Assembly: GCA_019828595.1 (NCBI GenBank) | Contig: JAHQRK010000004.1 | Span: 3,658,001-3,722,000, forward strand | Origin: Aphanomyces cochlioides | Taxonomy: Eukaryota; Oomycota; Saprolegniomycetes; Saprolegniales; Verrucalvaceae | Direction: 5' to 3' | DNA length: 64,000 nt | In this document: piece by piece, positions 1 through 10,551 of the stretch | How the letters are laid out: every line of letters begins with the position of its first letter | How positions within the stretch are numbered: the stretch's first letter is position 1 | Notes under the pieces: model-generated | The model's input: the letters and a program-made list of their open reading frames with translations, nothing else | Told to the model about the DNA's origin: nothing | The model's database searches: none | Position numbers and translations under genes: made by a program

Positions 1-39
1 GGAGAACTGGAGCATTTGCCTTTGTCCCAAGGCGACAAA

Positions 40-600
40 GTTGGACTTTCAAGAGTTGAGAGTGTCTCAAGGGATGCATCCATCCTCATCTTTGTTGAGG
101 TTGAGTTGGGGAGAATGCCACGGAAGTCCATCGACTTTGGTGGAAACAATGCTCCAATTTGACATGGAAAACTTCGTCATGATATACGAGACGACCGATA
201 TTCCCACGACCAACAAGTGGCCAAGGCGTGTAGAGGACGACAGTCGGTCGCATGCCGAAGAGTCCAAAGTGCTGGAAATGTTTGCTTCCCACGTTGAAAA
301 TGGCATACAGAACAAAATTCTCATCACGACAACTTCGAACAAGAAACGCACAGCATGGCGAATGCTGAACATCAAGCAATCAATTGCACTGCCAAGGAGA
401 ACGCTGAAAAGAGTCAAACATGGCCAATGTCACGGCGATTCGATTGAAATGACTTCAAGATTTTACTATGCGTGGTGGCTCACTCAATTCAACATCGCTC
501 ATTCAGAAACATGGGTGCAATTTGTGAAACGCTTCTGCTACAGCACGAAGAGCTTGATCAAACGAGAAGCGTCGTTGTCATAACCACGATGAAGAAAGCT
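40..600. repeat. Duplicated ADH-flanking segment, copy 1
   Basis: No gene is recognised here. The stretch is a diverged direct copy of 3930-4650: both contain the landmarks gagtgtctcaagg, ggggagaatgcca and aagtccat, then run into the 3' end of an ADH copy. This shows that flank and ADH were duplicated together. The open frames present do not match a protein family I know. Confidence 0.65.
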
Positions 601-659
601 ATCGATCTACTAAATGAGAATTGACGCTATGCAAATGCTGGAACGAGTCCCAACTCGAT

Positions 660-1547
660 TCAGTTCTTGAGCACAATGAGGAAGCGAGCTTGGCCATTGT
701 CAACCTTTTGCAACGCCGCGGTAGCTTCAGACATGGGCAGCACTTCCACAAGCGAGTTGACGCCCTTCTCCACCGCAAACGACAACATCTCTTCGAATTG
801 ACTTGGAGATCCAATCAATGAACCCACAAATGAAAGTTGACGCGGCACCAGCGAGAACGACCCATTCGTTTTCGGCTTCTCGGGAGCTCCCAACAACACA
901 AACGTCCCCAACGTCGCCACAAGACTCAACAAGTCCCAGTTCGTCGTCGGACCATACGACGTGCACAACCGAATGTCAAAGGATTGAGCGTACGCCTTGA
1001 CGGCTTCCGGGTCCGAGTAGTTGAGGTAGTGGTGCGCTCCCAAGAGCTCCTTGCACTCCTTCTCTTTCTTGTCCGACGACGACAAGGCCGTCACGTCGGC
1101 ACCCAACGCCACGGCCCATTGAATACCCAAATGACCCAAACCGCCAATGCCAATCACACCAACCCTCTTGCCGGGACCTGCACCGTAAGTCTTGAGCGGG
1201 TTATATGTCGTGCTGCCGGCACACAACATGGGAGCCGCGCTCTCCAAGCTCAAACCGTCAGGGATGGGAACCACAAACTTGGCATGGCAACGGTAGTAGT
1301 CGGCATACCCGCCTTGCGTCGTGTATCCGTCGGGAGTGACGCCGTTGTAGGTGGGGAGCAACTTTTCACACCACTGCTCACGGTCGCGGCTGCAGTACGA
1401 GCAGTCAAGGCAGCTTCCACATTGACCTCCAACGCCAACGCGTGTGCCGATGGCGTACTTGGTCTTGTCCACCTTGGAGCCCATGCGGGTGACATGGCCG
1501 ACGATCTCATGACCGACCACCAACAGGTACTTGACGGGGCCCCAGTC
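660..1547 (-). pseudogene. Zinc-type alcohol dehydrogenase, 5'-truncated copy A
   Basis: This is a C-terminal, roughly 295-codon piece of a zinc-dependent medium-chain alcohol dehydrogenase of the cinnamyl-alcohol-dehydrogenase/ADH6 type, which would reduce aldehydes with NADPH. It retains the GHE zinc ligands, the structural-zinc cysteine cluster after VGGQCGSC, the third ligand in APMLCAG and the Rossmann motif GIGGLGHLG, and ends in LKN. The first ~57 residues, including the CGICGSD catalytic zinc motif, are missing. Homology stops at a GGGGCCCC palindrome (1536-1543) followed at once by a foreign hairpin (1545-1572). There is no ATG in frame before the homology, so I call it a pseudogene, although the remaining frame is open. 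Its closest relative in the window is copy C (shared LPTYNGVTPDGYTTQGG). Confidence 0.85.
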
Positions 1548-1572
1548 AACACGTGAAGATACACGTGTTGAC
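1545..1572. repeat. Perfect 11-bp hairpin at the ADH A breakpoint
   Basis: The arms gtcaacacgtg and cacgtgttgac are separated by AAGATA. It begins exactly where ADH homology ends. Confidence 0.85.
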
Positions 1573-2352
1573 GATAAGAATGCCTTGTCGTCATCACTTG
1601 AATCTATTATCACGGCATGTGGACAAAGACTTCATACAAATTGGCTGTGTCCATGGAGTACCATCCATGTGTGGCTGGGAACTCAATTTCATCTGTTGCA
1701 CCAGCAAGTACATCTCCGGCGTGATTTCATTCTTTCTTGCTCGTTGCTTCTTTTGCATCTGAATGGGTCTTTAGACTTAAAGTTATCGACGACGCTAGCC
1801 CATCACACTGGTTTTAGAAAGTGCTTTCACATTCCCGTCGTGGAAATTACGATCTATACCAGCCCAAGGCATCATCTGCAGGATCGTGCAATAGTCCTCC
1901 ACTCCAGTGTTTCATGATAAATGATACAAATCGGGTACAGAATCCTGCCACTGATGGATGGCTCCCTAAGGAGAACACGAGCCTTTGTCCTGCTCTCATG
2001 GATAATTGACTCAGTGATATTCTTATCGTAAACTCTGGAGTTCTGTCATGTCGTTTGCAAGACACTTTGTTCTACATGTGTCTTTGCTACAGTCCTCGCC
2101 CCGTTGCTACGTTGATACAAGCTGTGTGCTCCTACCATCATGCGCGGTTGCATTTCTCGCCATTGTCGAAAAGCTTGACAGAGTCGTCGTTTGACTTCAT
2201 GCTGAAATATTGAAAGAGCAAACACGACCACATAACGCCTTACGACGATCCCGTTGAGCCTTGCGATGAAAATTTACATCGCCACGACAAATTCACGCCT
2301 TGTTGTCATCACGCCGTTTTATAATCCAAATCGCCTTGCAAAGTACAAACAT
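1573..2352. other. No gene recognised
   Basis: Both strands were read. Only short open frames without family resemblance are present. The upstream region of copy A has been replaced by unrelated sequence. Confidence 0.5.
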
Positions 2353-2486
2353 CAAATCGAAGAAATGCTTGTCTTCGCCGTTGAAAAGGGTGTCAATTCG
2401 ATTGTGAAAATGATGCCAATGAAGTCGCTGCTGCTTTGCAAAAGGTCAACGGCCATGCTCGCTTCCGCAATGTCCTCAAGAATTAA
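2353..2486 (+). pseudogene. ADH 3' fragment, inverted
   Basis: This is a ~44-codon C-terminal scrap of the same ADH family on the plus strand, opposite to its neighbours. It begins QIEEMLVFAVEKGVNS, passes through a degraded ALQKV segment with frame disruption and ends LKN then TAA. The QIEEM signature matches copies B and D rather than A and C (QFEEM). It therefore looks like the remains of a B-type gene that was inverted and mostly deleted. Confidence 0.8.
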
Positions 2487-2691
2487 GTTAGTCAACATGG
2501 ACTTCGTTTGTGCAGTTTAACCAATCGCGTTACTATCAGGCGCTTCCGCTTGTGATTACTTCTGCATTCGTGCTTGAAACTTGTAACAGAAGCTAAGCAA
2601 GCAGCGAAATTCTAAGGAGCATTGATCAGCAGAGCCTCGAGATGTGAAACACTTGTAGGAGGAATTGAAGAGATTACATCATGTTAACTGT

Positions 2692-3744
2692 TTAGTTCTT
2701 GAGGACAATGCGGAAGCGGGCTTGGCCATTGTGGACTTTTTGCAAGCCAACAGCGGCATCAGACATGGGCAAGACTTCGACGATCGAGTTGACACCCTTT
2801 TCAACGGCGAAGGCAAGCATTTCTTCGATTTGAGCAGGTGAGCCGATGATCGAACCCACAAAAGTAATTTGACGGGGGACGACAGAGAAGGCAGCAAGAG
2901 AGATGGGCTTTTCAGGAGCTCCGACCAAGACGAACTTGCCTTCGGTAGCGACGAGGCTCAAGAGCAAATCCCAGTTGGTAGTCGTGCTGTACGAAGTGCA
3001 CAAAATAATATCGAAAGTCTTGGCGTAGGCCTTGACGGCTTCAGGGTCGGAGTAGTTGAGGTAGCGGTGAGCACCCAACAATTCCTTGCATTCCTTTTCC
3101 TTCTTGTCGGAGGAAGACAATGCAGTCACTTCAGCGCCCAAGGCAACGGCCCATTGAATACCCAAATGGCCCAATCCACCAATACCGACAACGCCGACCT
3201 TCTTGCCAGGGCCAGCTCCGTGGGTCTTCAACGGAGAGTAGGTCGTCACACCAGCACACATCATGGGCGCGGCGGATTCCGAGCTCAAACCCTCAGGAAT
3301 GGGCACGACAAACTTGTAGTGGCAGCGGTAGTAGTCAGCATAGCCACCTTGCGTAATGTAGCCTTCGGAGGTCTTGCCGTTGTAAGTTCCTAGGTTCGAG
3401 TCGCACAAGTTTTCGCGGTCGCGACCGCATTGGCTGCAGTCAAGGCAGCTTCCGCATTGCGCACCGACACCGACACGAGCACCAATAGCGTACTTGGTTG
3501 GGTCAACCTTGGAGCCGACACGGGCGACGTGGCCGATGATTTCATGTCCGACAACCATGGGGTACTTGATAGGACCCCAGCCACCGGTGATGGTGTGAAG
3601 ATCCGAGCCGCAGATGCCGCAGTGGGTGACCTTGATTTCCACGCCGTATTCTTCATCGAAAGGACGGGCTTCGTACTCGTGGGGCTTGACATCGAGGCCA
3701 GGTTCAAAAGCGGCTTGTCCGTGGTAGATGTTGTTGGATGCCAT
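2692..3744 (-). CDS. Zinc-dependent alcohol dehydrogenase (CAD/ADH6-like), intact
   Basis: This is a 350-residue, single-exon member of the zinc-containing medium-chain dehydrogenases, close to cinnamyl alcohol dehydrogenase and yeast ADH6. The family reduces aldehydes to alcohols with NADPH in the cytosol; the substrate here cannot be read from sequence. Catalytic-zinc ligands are C45 (CGICGSD), H67-E68 (GHE) and C163 (MMCAG). Structural-zinc cysteines are C100, C103, C106 and C114. The Rossmann nucleotide loop GIGGLG is at about 187-192. I start at the ATG reading MASNN; the frame is open a few codons further up but has no ATG. Length and all key residues are normal for the family, and it is the only intact copy of the five in this array, so probably the functional one. 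Confidence 0.95.
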   Translation of the reverse strand: MASNNIYHGQAAFEPGLDVKPHEYEARPFDEEYGVEIKVTHCGICGSDLHTITGGWGPIKYPMVVGHEIIGHVARVGSKVDPTKYAIGARVGVGAQCGSCLDCSQCGRDRENLCDSNLGTYNGKTSEGYITQGGYADYYRCHYKFVVPIPEGLSSESAAPMMCAGVTTYSPLKTHGAGPGKKVGVVGIGGLGHLGIQWAVALGAEVTALSSSDKKEKECKELLGAHRYLNYSDPEAVKAYAKTFDIILCTSYSTTTNWDLLLSLVATEGKFVLVGAPEKPISLAAFSVVPRQITFVGSIIGSPAQIEEMLAFAVEKGVNSIVEVLPMSDAAVGLQKVHNGQARFRIVLKN

Positions 3745-3929
3745 GTTGGATGTTTGAGTCAAAAAGGAAAATGAAGCTCTCGGCGGGGGGTTTCACGTGG
3801 CTGATCAACTGACGACATGATTGCCAATTTTGGCTTTGGACAAATCAATGGATCAGGTATCTGATTGGATTGTCCTGATACAATCATGGCAGAGGAGTTG
3901 GATTCTGCCGGGTTGCAGAATCGGAGCCA

Positions 3930-4650
3930 TTTCCAACAAAGAGTCGAGTGTGTCTCAAGGTATGCAGCCTTGTCATGGTTGAATCAGAGATGGGGAGAAT
4001 GCCATGGAAGTCCATTGACTTTGAAAAAAATTATGCGAGCAACATGGTGGAAACAGAAATGAGAGCGGAATACTTGGTCATGAAATACGAGACGGCGGAG
4101 ATTTCTACGGCCGAAGAAGTGGCCAGGGCATAATGGAACTTAGAATGAGAATCCCATGACGGCAACTTCGAACAAGCAAGCAATTACTCAGCCCTCTAAG
4201 GAAGTTGGAAAGCTTCGACCAAAATGACTTCAAATATGCAACGATTCCGGACGAGATGCGACGCCTCCGAGGAGAGAAACCACGCGACCTCTCTAGACTC
4301 GGGATGGAAGTGTGCTGAATGCAAGTCGTTTTTGCTACTTGCTGTAAACTCCATCAGACAGCAGAAGCGGTAGAGTTAGCATCAAAACTCTTGCACGATG
4401 GTACATTCACTTCGACGAGCGACGTGTGGTAGATCATTTCAAATTCACTCGTTCAGGCACATGGATGAACTGCGTGAAGGGCTTCTTCTAGATCACGAAT
4501 AGTCGACGAGGAAGTCTCTGAAAGAACACAACAAAGGATTTTAACCTTGCCAGCTAATCCTGCATCTGAAGGAGCACAATGCCATGAGAAGGAGCGCGAT
4601 CGAGAAGAGTCAATGTTAAAACAAAATTCATCGATCTACAAAATGAGAGT
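3930..4650. repeat. Duplicated ADH-flanking segment, copy 2
   Basis: Diverged direct copy of 40-600, ending, as copy 1 does, just before an ADH 3' end (landmark gcaaatgctggaacg in both). No protein family is recognisable in it. Confidence 0.65.
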
Positions 4651-4687
4651 TGGCGCAGTGCAAATGCTGGAACGGTCCCAACTCGAT

Positions 4688-6652
4688 TCAGTTCTTGAGC
4701 ACAATGCGGAAGCGAGCTTGGTCATTGTCAACCTTTTGCTACGCCGCGGTAGCCTCAGTCATTGGCATCACTTCTACGATCGAGTTGAGTCCCTTCTCCA
4801 CCGCAAACGACAACATCTCTTCGAATTGACTTGGAGATCCAATCAACGAACCCACAAATGAAAGTTGACGCGGCACCAGCGAAAACGACCCATGCTCCCA
4901 ACAACACAAACATCCCAGCCGTCGCCGCAAGACTCAACAGCATGTCGCAGCTCGTCGTCGAACCAGAAGGGGTGTCACTTTTGCCGACCAGAGAATCCAT
5001 GATATCACATTTAAAAAATTTCCCCGTCGTCAAACAATCATGATTAACTATACTTTGGTGTGGGATCATTGAGATGGTCGGATATAATTTTAACTTGATT
5101 AACGTATACCATATTTTAGTCAAGCTTAATTTATTTTTATCCAATCAAAGTTCTATATGCCATGTGGTATCCTCCAATCAGTTTACAGTTAACCTTATTG
5201 ACAATCTGAGCGACTGTGGACCACAGTCACGTGAATTAACCGCTATAGTGCATTGGAGATGATTTTTGCTTTCATTGAACACGTTCTTTTGGCGAATTTC
5301 ATGGCGCGAAGGGATTTCTACGAGAGAAAGACGAGCTGGAGATTTCTGGGCTCCAGGAGCCCAGTAGAGAGTGTTCTTTGGCCAGTCTGGCACCAAAAGT
5401 AGTCTTCAATTCCATCTGTAGCGATGGAAGAGGTCGTCGTCTTCACTCTACCTTGTAGTTGCAAGTTTGATTATAATTTTGAACAAATTGTGCAGAGTAT
5501 TTTTACGTGATGTAGTCTCCAGGCTGAGCACAAGAATCTGCCATGCCCTAAGGGCTCCATCCACTGTCAAGTCATTGTCAGTAATGTTTGGCCCTGTGAT
5601 GAAGTCAATTGCGAATACTACAGTAGAGGAAACGTAGGAAGGCGAACGCAGGTTGCTCCCTGTTGTTTTTTCTTAGATTTAGAGCTCACCTGTTGGTTAA
5701 TTTAGTTGATGGACAATGTATTTTCATCCAATCAAATGATATACGACCAGAGTATCCATGATATCACGGATTCAGAAAACTCTGGTTGTCCGGTCGTATA
5801 TGGGTTTCGTGATATCACATTTCAGAAACCCTCCCGCCATGCGAGATCATGTCAGACAGATTTATACTTGAAGTTTGTATGAGTGACACCCCTCCTGTCG
5901 AACCACACGACATGCACAACAGAATGTCAAACGATTGAGCGTACGCCTTGACGGCTTCCGGGTCCGAGTAGTTGATGTAGTGGTGCGCTCCCAAGAGCTC
6001 CTTGCACTCCTTCTCTTTCTTGTCCGACGACGACAACGCAGTCACTTCAGCACCCAACGCCACGGCCCATTGAATACCCAAATGACCCAAACCGCCAATG
6101 CCAATCACACCAACCTTCTTGCCCGGACCCGCGCCATGTTTCTTGAGTGGAGTGAACGTCGTGCTGCCGGCACACAACATAGGAGCCGCACTCTCTGAGC
6201 TCAAGCCGTCAGGGATGGGAATCACAAACTTGGCATGGCAGCGGTAGTAGTCGGCATACCCGCCTTGCGTCGTGTATCCGTCGGGAGTGACGCCGTTGTA
6301 GGTGGGGAGCAACTTTTCACACCAATGCTCACGGTCCCTGCTGCAACGCGAGCAGTCGTGACAACTGCCGCATTGAGCCCCCACGCCAACGCGCCTGCCG
6401 ATCGCGTACTTGGTCTTCTCCACCTTGGAGCCGATGCGTGTGACATGGCCGATGATCTCATGACCGACCACCAACGGGTACTTGATGGCACCCCGGCCTC
6501 CACTGATGGTGTGGAGGTCCGAGCCACAGATGCCGCAGTGGGTGATCTTGATTTCGACATCGTAGTCTTTGTCGAAGGGCTTGGCTTGGAAGGCATGGGG
6601 CTTGACCATGAGACCGGGTTCTAAGGCGGCTTGGCCGTGGTAAATGGTGTTG
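4688..6652 (-). pseudogene. Alcohol dehydrogenase copy C, split by a MITE
   Basis: Nearly the whole ADH is present in two blocks: residues from [10 protein letters not shown] to the SFDILLCMSC segment (6652-5897), and the C-terminal part LLSLAATAG to the family end (4965-4688). A 931-bp element lies between them. The two blocks meet at a 9-bp duplication (GTCGAACCA at 4957-4965 and 5897-5905), and joining them through one copy restores SCGSTTSCDMLLSL. Further decay: a short deletion with frameshift just after LLGA, and loss of the initiator ATG, since the 5' end abuts the inverted copy D at GGGGCCCC. Zinc ligands (CGICGSD, GHE, APMLCAG) and GIGGLG remain readable. It is copy A's closest relative. 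Confidence 0.9.
4966..5896. mobile_element. Mutator-like MITE inserted in ADH copy C
   Basis: A 931-bp non-coding insertion. Its ends are GAAGGGGTGTCAC (left) and GTGACACCCCTCC (right), i.e. imperfect 13-bp terminal inverted repeats. It is flanked by the 9-bp direct repeat GTCGAACCA, the target-site size typical of Mutator-like elements. A subterminal motif close to CGACCAGAGTATCCATGATA recurs inside it three times (near 4979, 5748 and 5806 in variant form). A degraded relative lies at 61988-62110. Confidence 0.85.
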
Positions 6653-6654
6653 TT

Positions 6655-6662
6655 GGGGCCCC
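6655..6662. other. Head-to-head junction between ADH copies C and D
   Basis: The octamer GGGGCCCC is the exact point where minus-strand copy C and plus-strand copy D meet. Copy C lacks its first few codons here, and copy D starts at the codons for GPIKN. The same octamer marks the truncation of copy A at 1536-1543. Confidence 0.8.
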
Positions 6663-7527
6663 ATCAAGAACCCGTTGGTCGTCGGCCATGAGATTATCGG
6701 CCACGTCACCCGTGTTGGCTCCAAGGTGGACAAGACCAAGTACCCTATTGGCTCCAGTGTTGGTGTTGGAGCGCGATGCGGAAGTTGCCTCGACTGCTCC
6801 TAATGCAACCGCAACCGCGAAGATTTGTGTGTCTCTAACATTGGAACTTACAACGGCAAGTCCGCTGAAGGCTACATTACGCAAGGTGGTCCCGCTGACT
6901 ACATTACAAGTTTGCCGTCGCCAACCCTGATGGTTTGAGCTCGGAATCCGCCGCGCCCATGATGTGTGCTGGTGTGACGATCTGCTCTCCATTGAAGATC
7001 CGCCGAGCTGGTCCTGGCAAAAAGGTTGGTGCTATCGGCGTTGGTGGTTTGGGTCATTTGGGTATTCAATGGGCCGTTGCCTTTGGCGCTGTAGTGACTG
7101 CGTTGTCTTCCTCCGACAAGAAGGAAAAGGAGTCCAAGGAATGGTTGGGTGCTCACCATAACCTCAACTACTCGAATCCAGAAGCCGTTAAGGCTTATGC
7201 CAAGACCTTTGACATTCTCTTGTGCACTTAGTACAGCACGACGACCAACTGGGACATGCTATTGAGTCTCGTCGCCACCGAAGGCAAATTTGTCTTGGTC
7301 GGCGCTCCCAAAACAGCCTCTCTCTTTCGGTGTCGATTGTCCTTCGGCAAATCACATTCGCGGGTTCGATCATCGGCTCGCCCGCTCAAATCGAAGAAAT
7401 GATCGCCTTCGCAGTCGAAAAGGGTGTCAACACGATTGTGGAAGTCATGCCCATGTCTGAAGCTGCCGCTGCCTTGCACAAGGTTGACAATGGCCAAGCT
7501 CGCTTCCGCATTGTGCTCAAGAACTAA
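6659..7527 (+). pseudogene. Alcohol dehydrogenase copy D, inverted and decayed
   Basis: Plus-strand ADH remnant running from [12 protein letters not shown] to the terminal LKN. It lacks the N-terminal ~57 residues and carries several lesions: an in-frame TAG in the structural-cysteine region (after SCLDCS), a frameshift with loss of the YYRCH segment near 6905, a stop after DILLCT at about 7230, and a frameshift near 7310 after VGAPK. GHE, APMMCAG and GVGGLG are still visible. It belongs to the B type (APMMCAGVT, QIEEM). Confidence 0.9.
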
Positions 7528-7645
7528 GTCCTCCTTTGACTTTTGTAAAGCCAAAACATTCTTCCTGTCATTGTCATAGGGTTATCAAGCTGTCACGGCT
7601 GTCATCAAGGATTATTTGTGTCGCAGACAGAAGCTTTTGCGCAGT

Positions 7646-7708
7646 AGTGACGTCACCGCCCGTGTCGCCATTCAGTGACGTCACCGCCCGTGTCGCCATT
7701 CAGTGACG
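7646..7708. repeat. 28-bp tandem repeat, two full copies plus 7 bp
   Basis: The unit agtgacgtcaccgcccgtgt plus cgccattc is repeated exactly at 7646-7673 and 7674-7701. The repeat overlaps the end of the START-FYVE coding sequence. As 28 is not a multiple of three, adding or losing a copy changes the C-terminus. Confidence 0.9.
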
Positions 7709-9755
7709 CGGGGGACGATATAGTTGACGAGTGAACGAGTGAGCGGCGTGCGGCGACAAGTGCAGATCGATTGATCGAACAGTCAAAGCACGCTGCAATG
7801 ATCTCAAACGAAGCTTGTTTGGGAAGTCGCCACAGTTGAATGCAGCGGTGGCAGCAAATCTCCACAACACATTAGCAAAAGATGAACACCAAGAGGAAGA
7901 GAATACCTGACCGCATTTATCGCAATGCGATCGCTTCGAGAAGGGCAGGAATTTCTTTGTACAAAGCTGACACGTTCTCGTCGACGGCGTCGAATCAACA
8001 GGAGGTACTGATGGCAGCAAACTTAGTCGGATTTCACGAAGAAAGCGGTCAACATTCAAGAGCATGCGGCATTGCTGCATCAGCATGTCGTCAAACTGCT
8101 TCATAAGTTGACCACATTCCCAATGAGCGACGTAAAACATGTCCAATTGACCCGGTCGATCCGCTTCGAGGAAGACAAATCCACTGCCATAGTTTAGCAA
8201 GCGCATCAAGCCGACAGTGGCGTCAAAAGGAGGACAGCAAGGCAGCTCAATCGACTTTGACGACCAGATCCATCCTTGTCGATCGTTCATTTCAAATGTA
8301 TCCTTGCACTATAAATCTTTGCTGAAAGAATCAACGAGCCAACGTACCTCGAGCGTGTTGGCATCCCATCTTGAGAGCATCTTGGGCATGTCGTAGCAGC
8401 TCCAATTGATCATGATCGACTGATTTCCAGAGGATGGAATCGAGTATAAGGGCACGGTGTCAAGTAGATCTTTTCCAAATCGTCGATTAAATTCTTGTGG
8501 ATTCGAAGTATGGAATGCAAACAATCTTTGGATCTCACTGATTGTCGCCACGACTTGCATGTGGCCAAGGTACAACAATCCCCGACGAGACGCGCCTTTG
8601 TAGAGCTTCAGATCAAGCTGGTCGGCGATCTTTGTGTACTTCACAGTGCCTTCAGTGAGTTCCGTCTTGCTTATCTAGTTGAAAGTCGTGAGATTGTTAG
8701 ACGACTGGAGCAGGACTGACTAAATCGCAGGCATGCTGGAGAGCAGTCTCTCGGAATGCGTCTTCTTCCTCGAGCGACAACTTTGGGCAATTGAATCGGT
8801 CGTTCGTACGCAGCAATTCGAGCGTTCTCTGGACTTCATACTTGCTCTTCTCGGTGATGAGTGTGCGCTTGTATCGGTCGTCGGTCAGGAATTGCTCGAT
8901 GTCCAGCAATGCTCGGCATCGTTTCTTCGCCACAAGTTCTAAAATCGGTTGCCGGCATTTGAAAACATGCTCCAGGACCCATTCAGCTCGATTTCCTTGG
9001 TGGCAATCCAAGTGAACAATGTAATACATGTCGATGAACCCTGGATATTCCCTTGATTCGACGAAAACGTGACCACTGCCATGGTTTGTCGACCGCACAA
9101 AGCCAAAGCTCATGTCGAAGGGCGGACAACACGTCATCTCGATGGATTTATGCGACCGAACCCATCCTCGTTGCCCATGGAGCTCGAACGAGTCGTGGCA
9201 CTAACACCGACACAACACTCTCCTCCTATCGGAAACATTATCATACCTCCAGGAGACAAGCATCTCGTCGCATGATGACTTTGGGCACTTGTCCGTCGTA
9301 TGCTCGCCACGTGACGGTGATTTTACTATCTGGAGCACTTTCTGTCGGGGTGTTGATCGTGTACAAGTGGACTGCATCGAGTAATCCTCTGCCAAATCGT
9401 CGGCAAAATTCCTTGGGATCGGTCGCTTCAATTTGAAAGAGCGCTTTGACTTCATCGAGCGAGGCTTCAATTCGCATGTGGCTGCAGTGGAGCGTCGCGC
9501 CGGGCGGAGCTCCAATGTACACACCTCGGTAGATATCAAGACCTTGCTCGGATGCAATGCGGGAGTAGAAAATATTTCCGTCTTGGAGCTTGGTCTTTTG
9601 AATCTACGGAAAACGTTTGAGAGCTGAATGACGGCGCGACAGAGGACGAGATCTACTGTATTCTTGAGCGCTTGTTCTTTCAGCGCTTCGGCCAAGGTTG
9701 CTGACATGACTGGACACGAAAAGAAGGATCGATTGAGAGGTAATTGTAGCGGCAT
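7653..9755 (-). CDS. Double-START, single-FYVE domain protein
   Basis: I reconstruct six exons: 9755-9648, 9603-9247, 9200-8721, 8674-8348, 8308-7907, 7859-7653. The five GT-AG introns are 44, 46, 46, 39 and 47 nt, all phase 0, and give 626 residues. START domains bind lipids or sterols; FYVE fingers bind phosphatidylinositol 3-phosphate on endosomes, so a membrane-lipid role is inferred. Exons 1-3 encode one START unit (MPLQLP start, then LDEVKALFQIEATDPKEF, then HGSGHVFVES). It runs straight into a second unit (FNCPKLSLEEEDAF to YGSGFVFLEADRPG). The FYVE finger follows: CQLC, CDKCGQ, and after the last intron ICCHRC and CFDC, giving all eight zinc cysteines. Without that intron the finger looks broken. 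Exons 1 and 2 have the same lengths (108 and 357 nt) as in the paralogue at 57.3 kb. The first unit has lost its own FYVE. Separate genes are possible but no ATG precedes the second unit. Confidence 0.82.
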
Positions 9756-10225
9756 TTCGACAGTGAGAAAGCGACGCACGATGGAAAATTTGCACCAGTG
9801 TGACCTCATCGAGTACACTTGTATACTGGAACTGGCCGATTCTTGTCCACGTCTCTTCAATTCAAGCCAACAGAGAGCGCGGGTTTCACTATAACATCTC
9901 TTGAAGGATTGAAGAGTTTGAACTTTAAGACACGACCGTGGGAAGCGAGCATAATCTATGCGCCATTCAGTCATGTCGGTTGTGTCCATGTTATCTGTTA
10001 GGACCGCGTTAAGGATTGCTGGGAGTTGACACGGTCAAGCCACCAAAGTCAATCGTCTGCTACTGAAGACCAGTGAGGATGTTGTCGACATACTCTTACG
10101 TGGTCATGCCATCGAACATGGAGAAATCCTCCTGTTCGCAACCACCAATTCCATCACACTCTATTTTAAGCGTAACCTCTGGTTTGACAATGAAATGAGA
10201 TGAAAGAAGGAAACTTTGGTGCTTA
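9756..10225. other. Intergenic, no gene recognised
   Basis: Upstream region of the START-FYVE gene. No family resemblance in any frame. Confidence 0.5.
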
Positions 10226-10541
10226 GAGGCTGGTCGGGAATCGTCAATGTCGATGTCTGGGCATGGATGATATCCGGACGTCTTCGTGTTACTTTTTCAA
10301 ATTTTTCTGTGATTAATCCTTCGTTTTTTCTGAAAAGTTCCTGAGGCATTGCCAGGCGTTCACGGGCATTGATGCATCATCAATGCGTGGGAAACTGCAT
10401 CGATGCTTGAGATAATCCGGAAACATCGACAGACCGCAAAGCTGGTAATTATCCGGAAATTTGACAAATTAGCCAATCAGAGGGCTGGATTTATCGTAAA
10501 ACACTGACAGACATCGACACCGACATTCCCCGACCAGCCTC
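10226..10541. mobile_element. PIF/Harbinger-type MITE (TTA target site)
   Basis: A 316-bp non-coding element with inverted ends GAGGCTGGTCGGGAAT (left) and ATTCCCCGACCAGCCTC (right), flanked by direct TTA at 10223-10225 and 10542-10544. Its terminal CTGGTCG matches the MITE at 37996-38291, so the two are probably one family. It ends 10 bp beyond the stop codon of the FAD oxidoreductase gene. Confidence 0.88.
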
Positions 10542-10551
10542 TTAAGAAAAT

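Noticed and set aside
837..1556. Long plus-strand open frame opposite ADH copy A (also 2869-3393 and 6235-6624)
   Set aside because: Antisense shadows of the ADH coding sequence; Arg/Val-rich with no family similarity, and they recur opposite each ADH copy.
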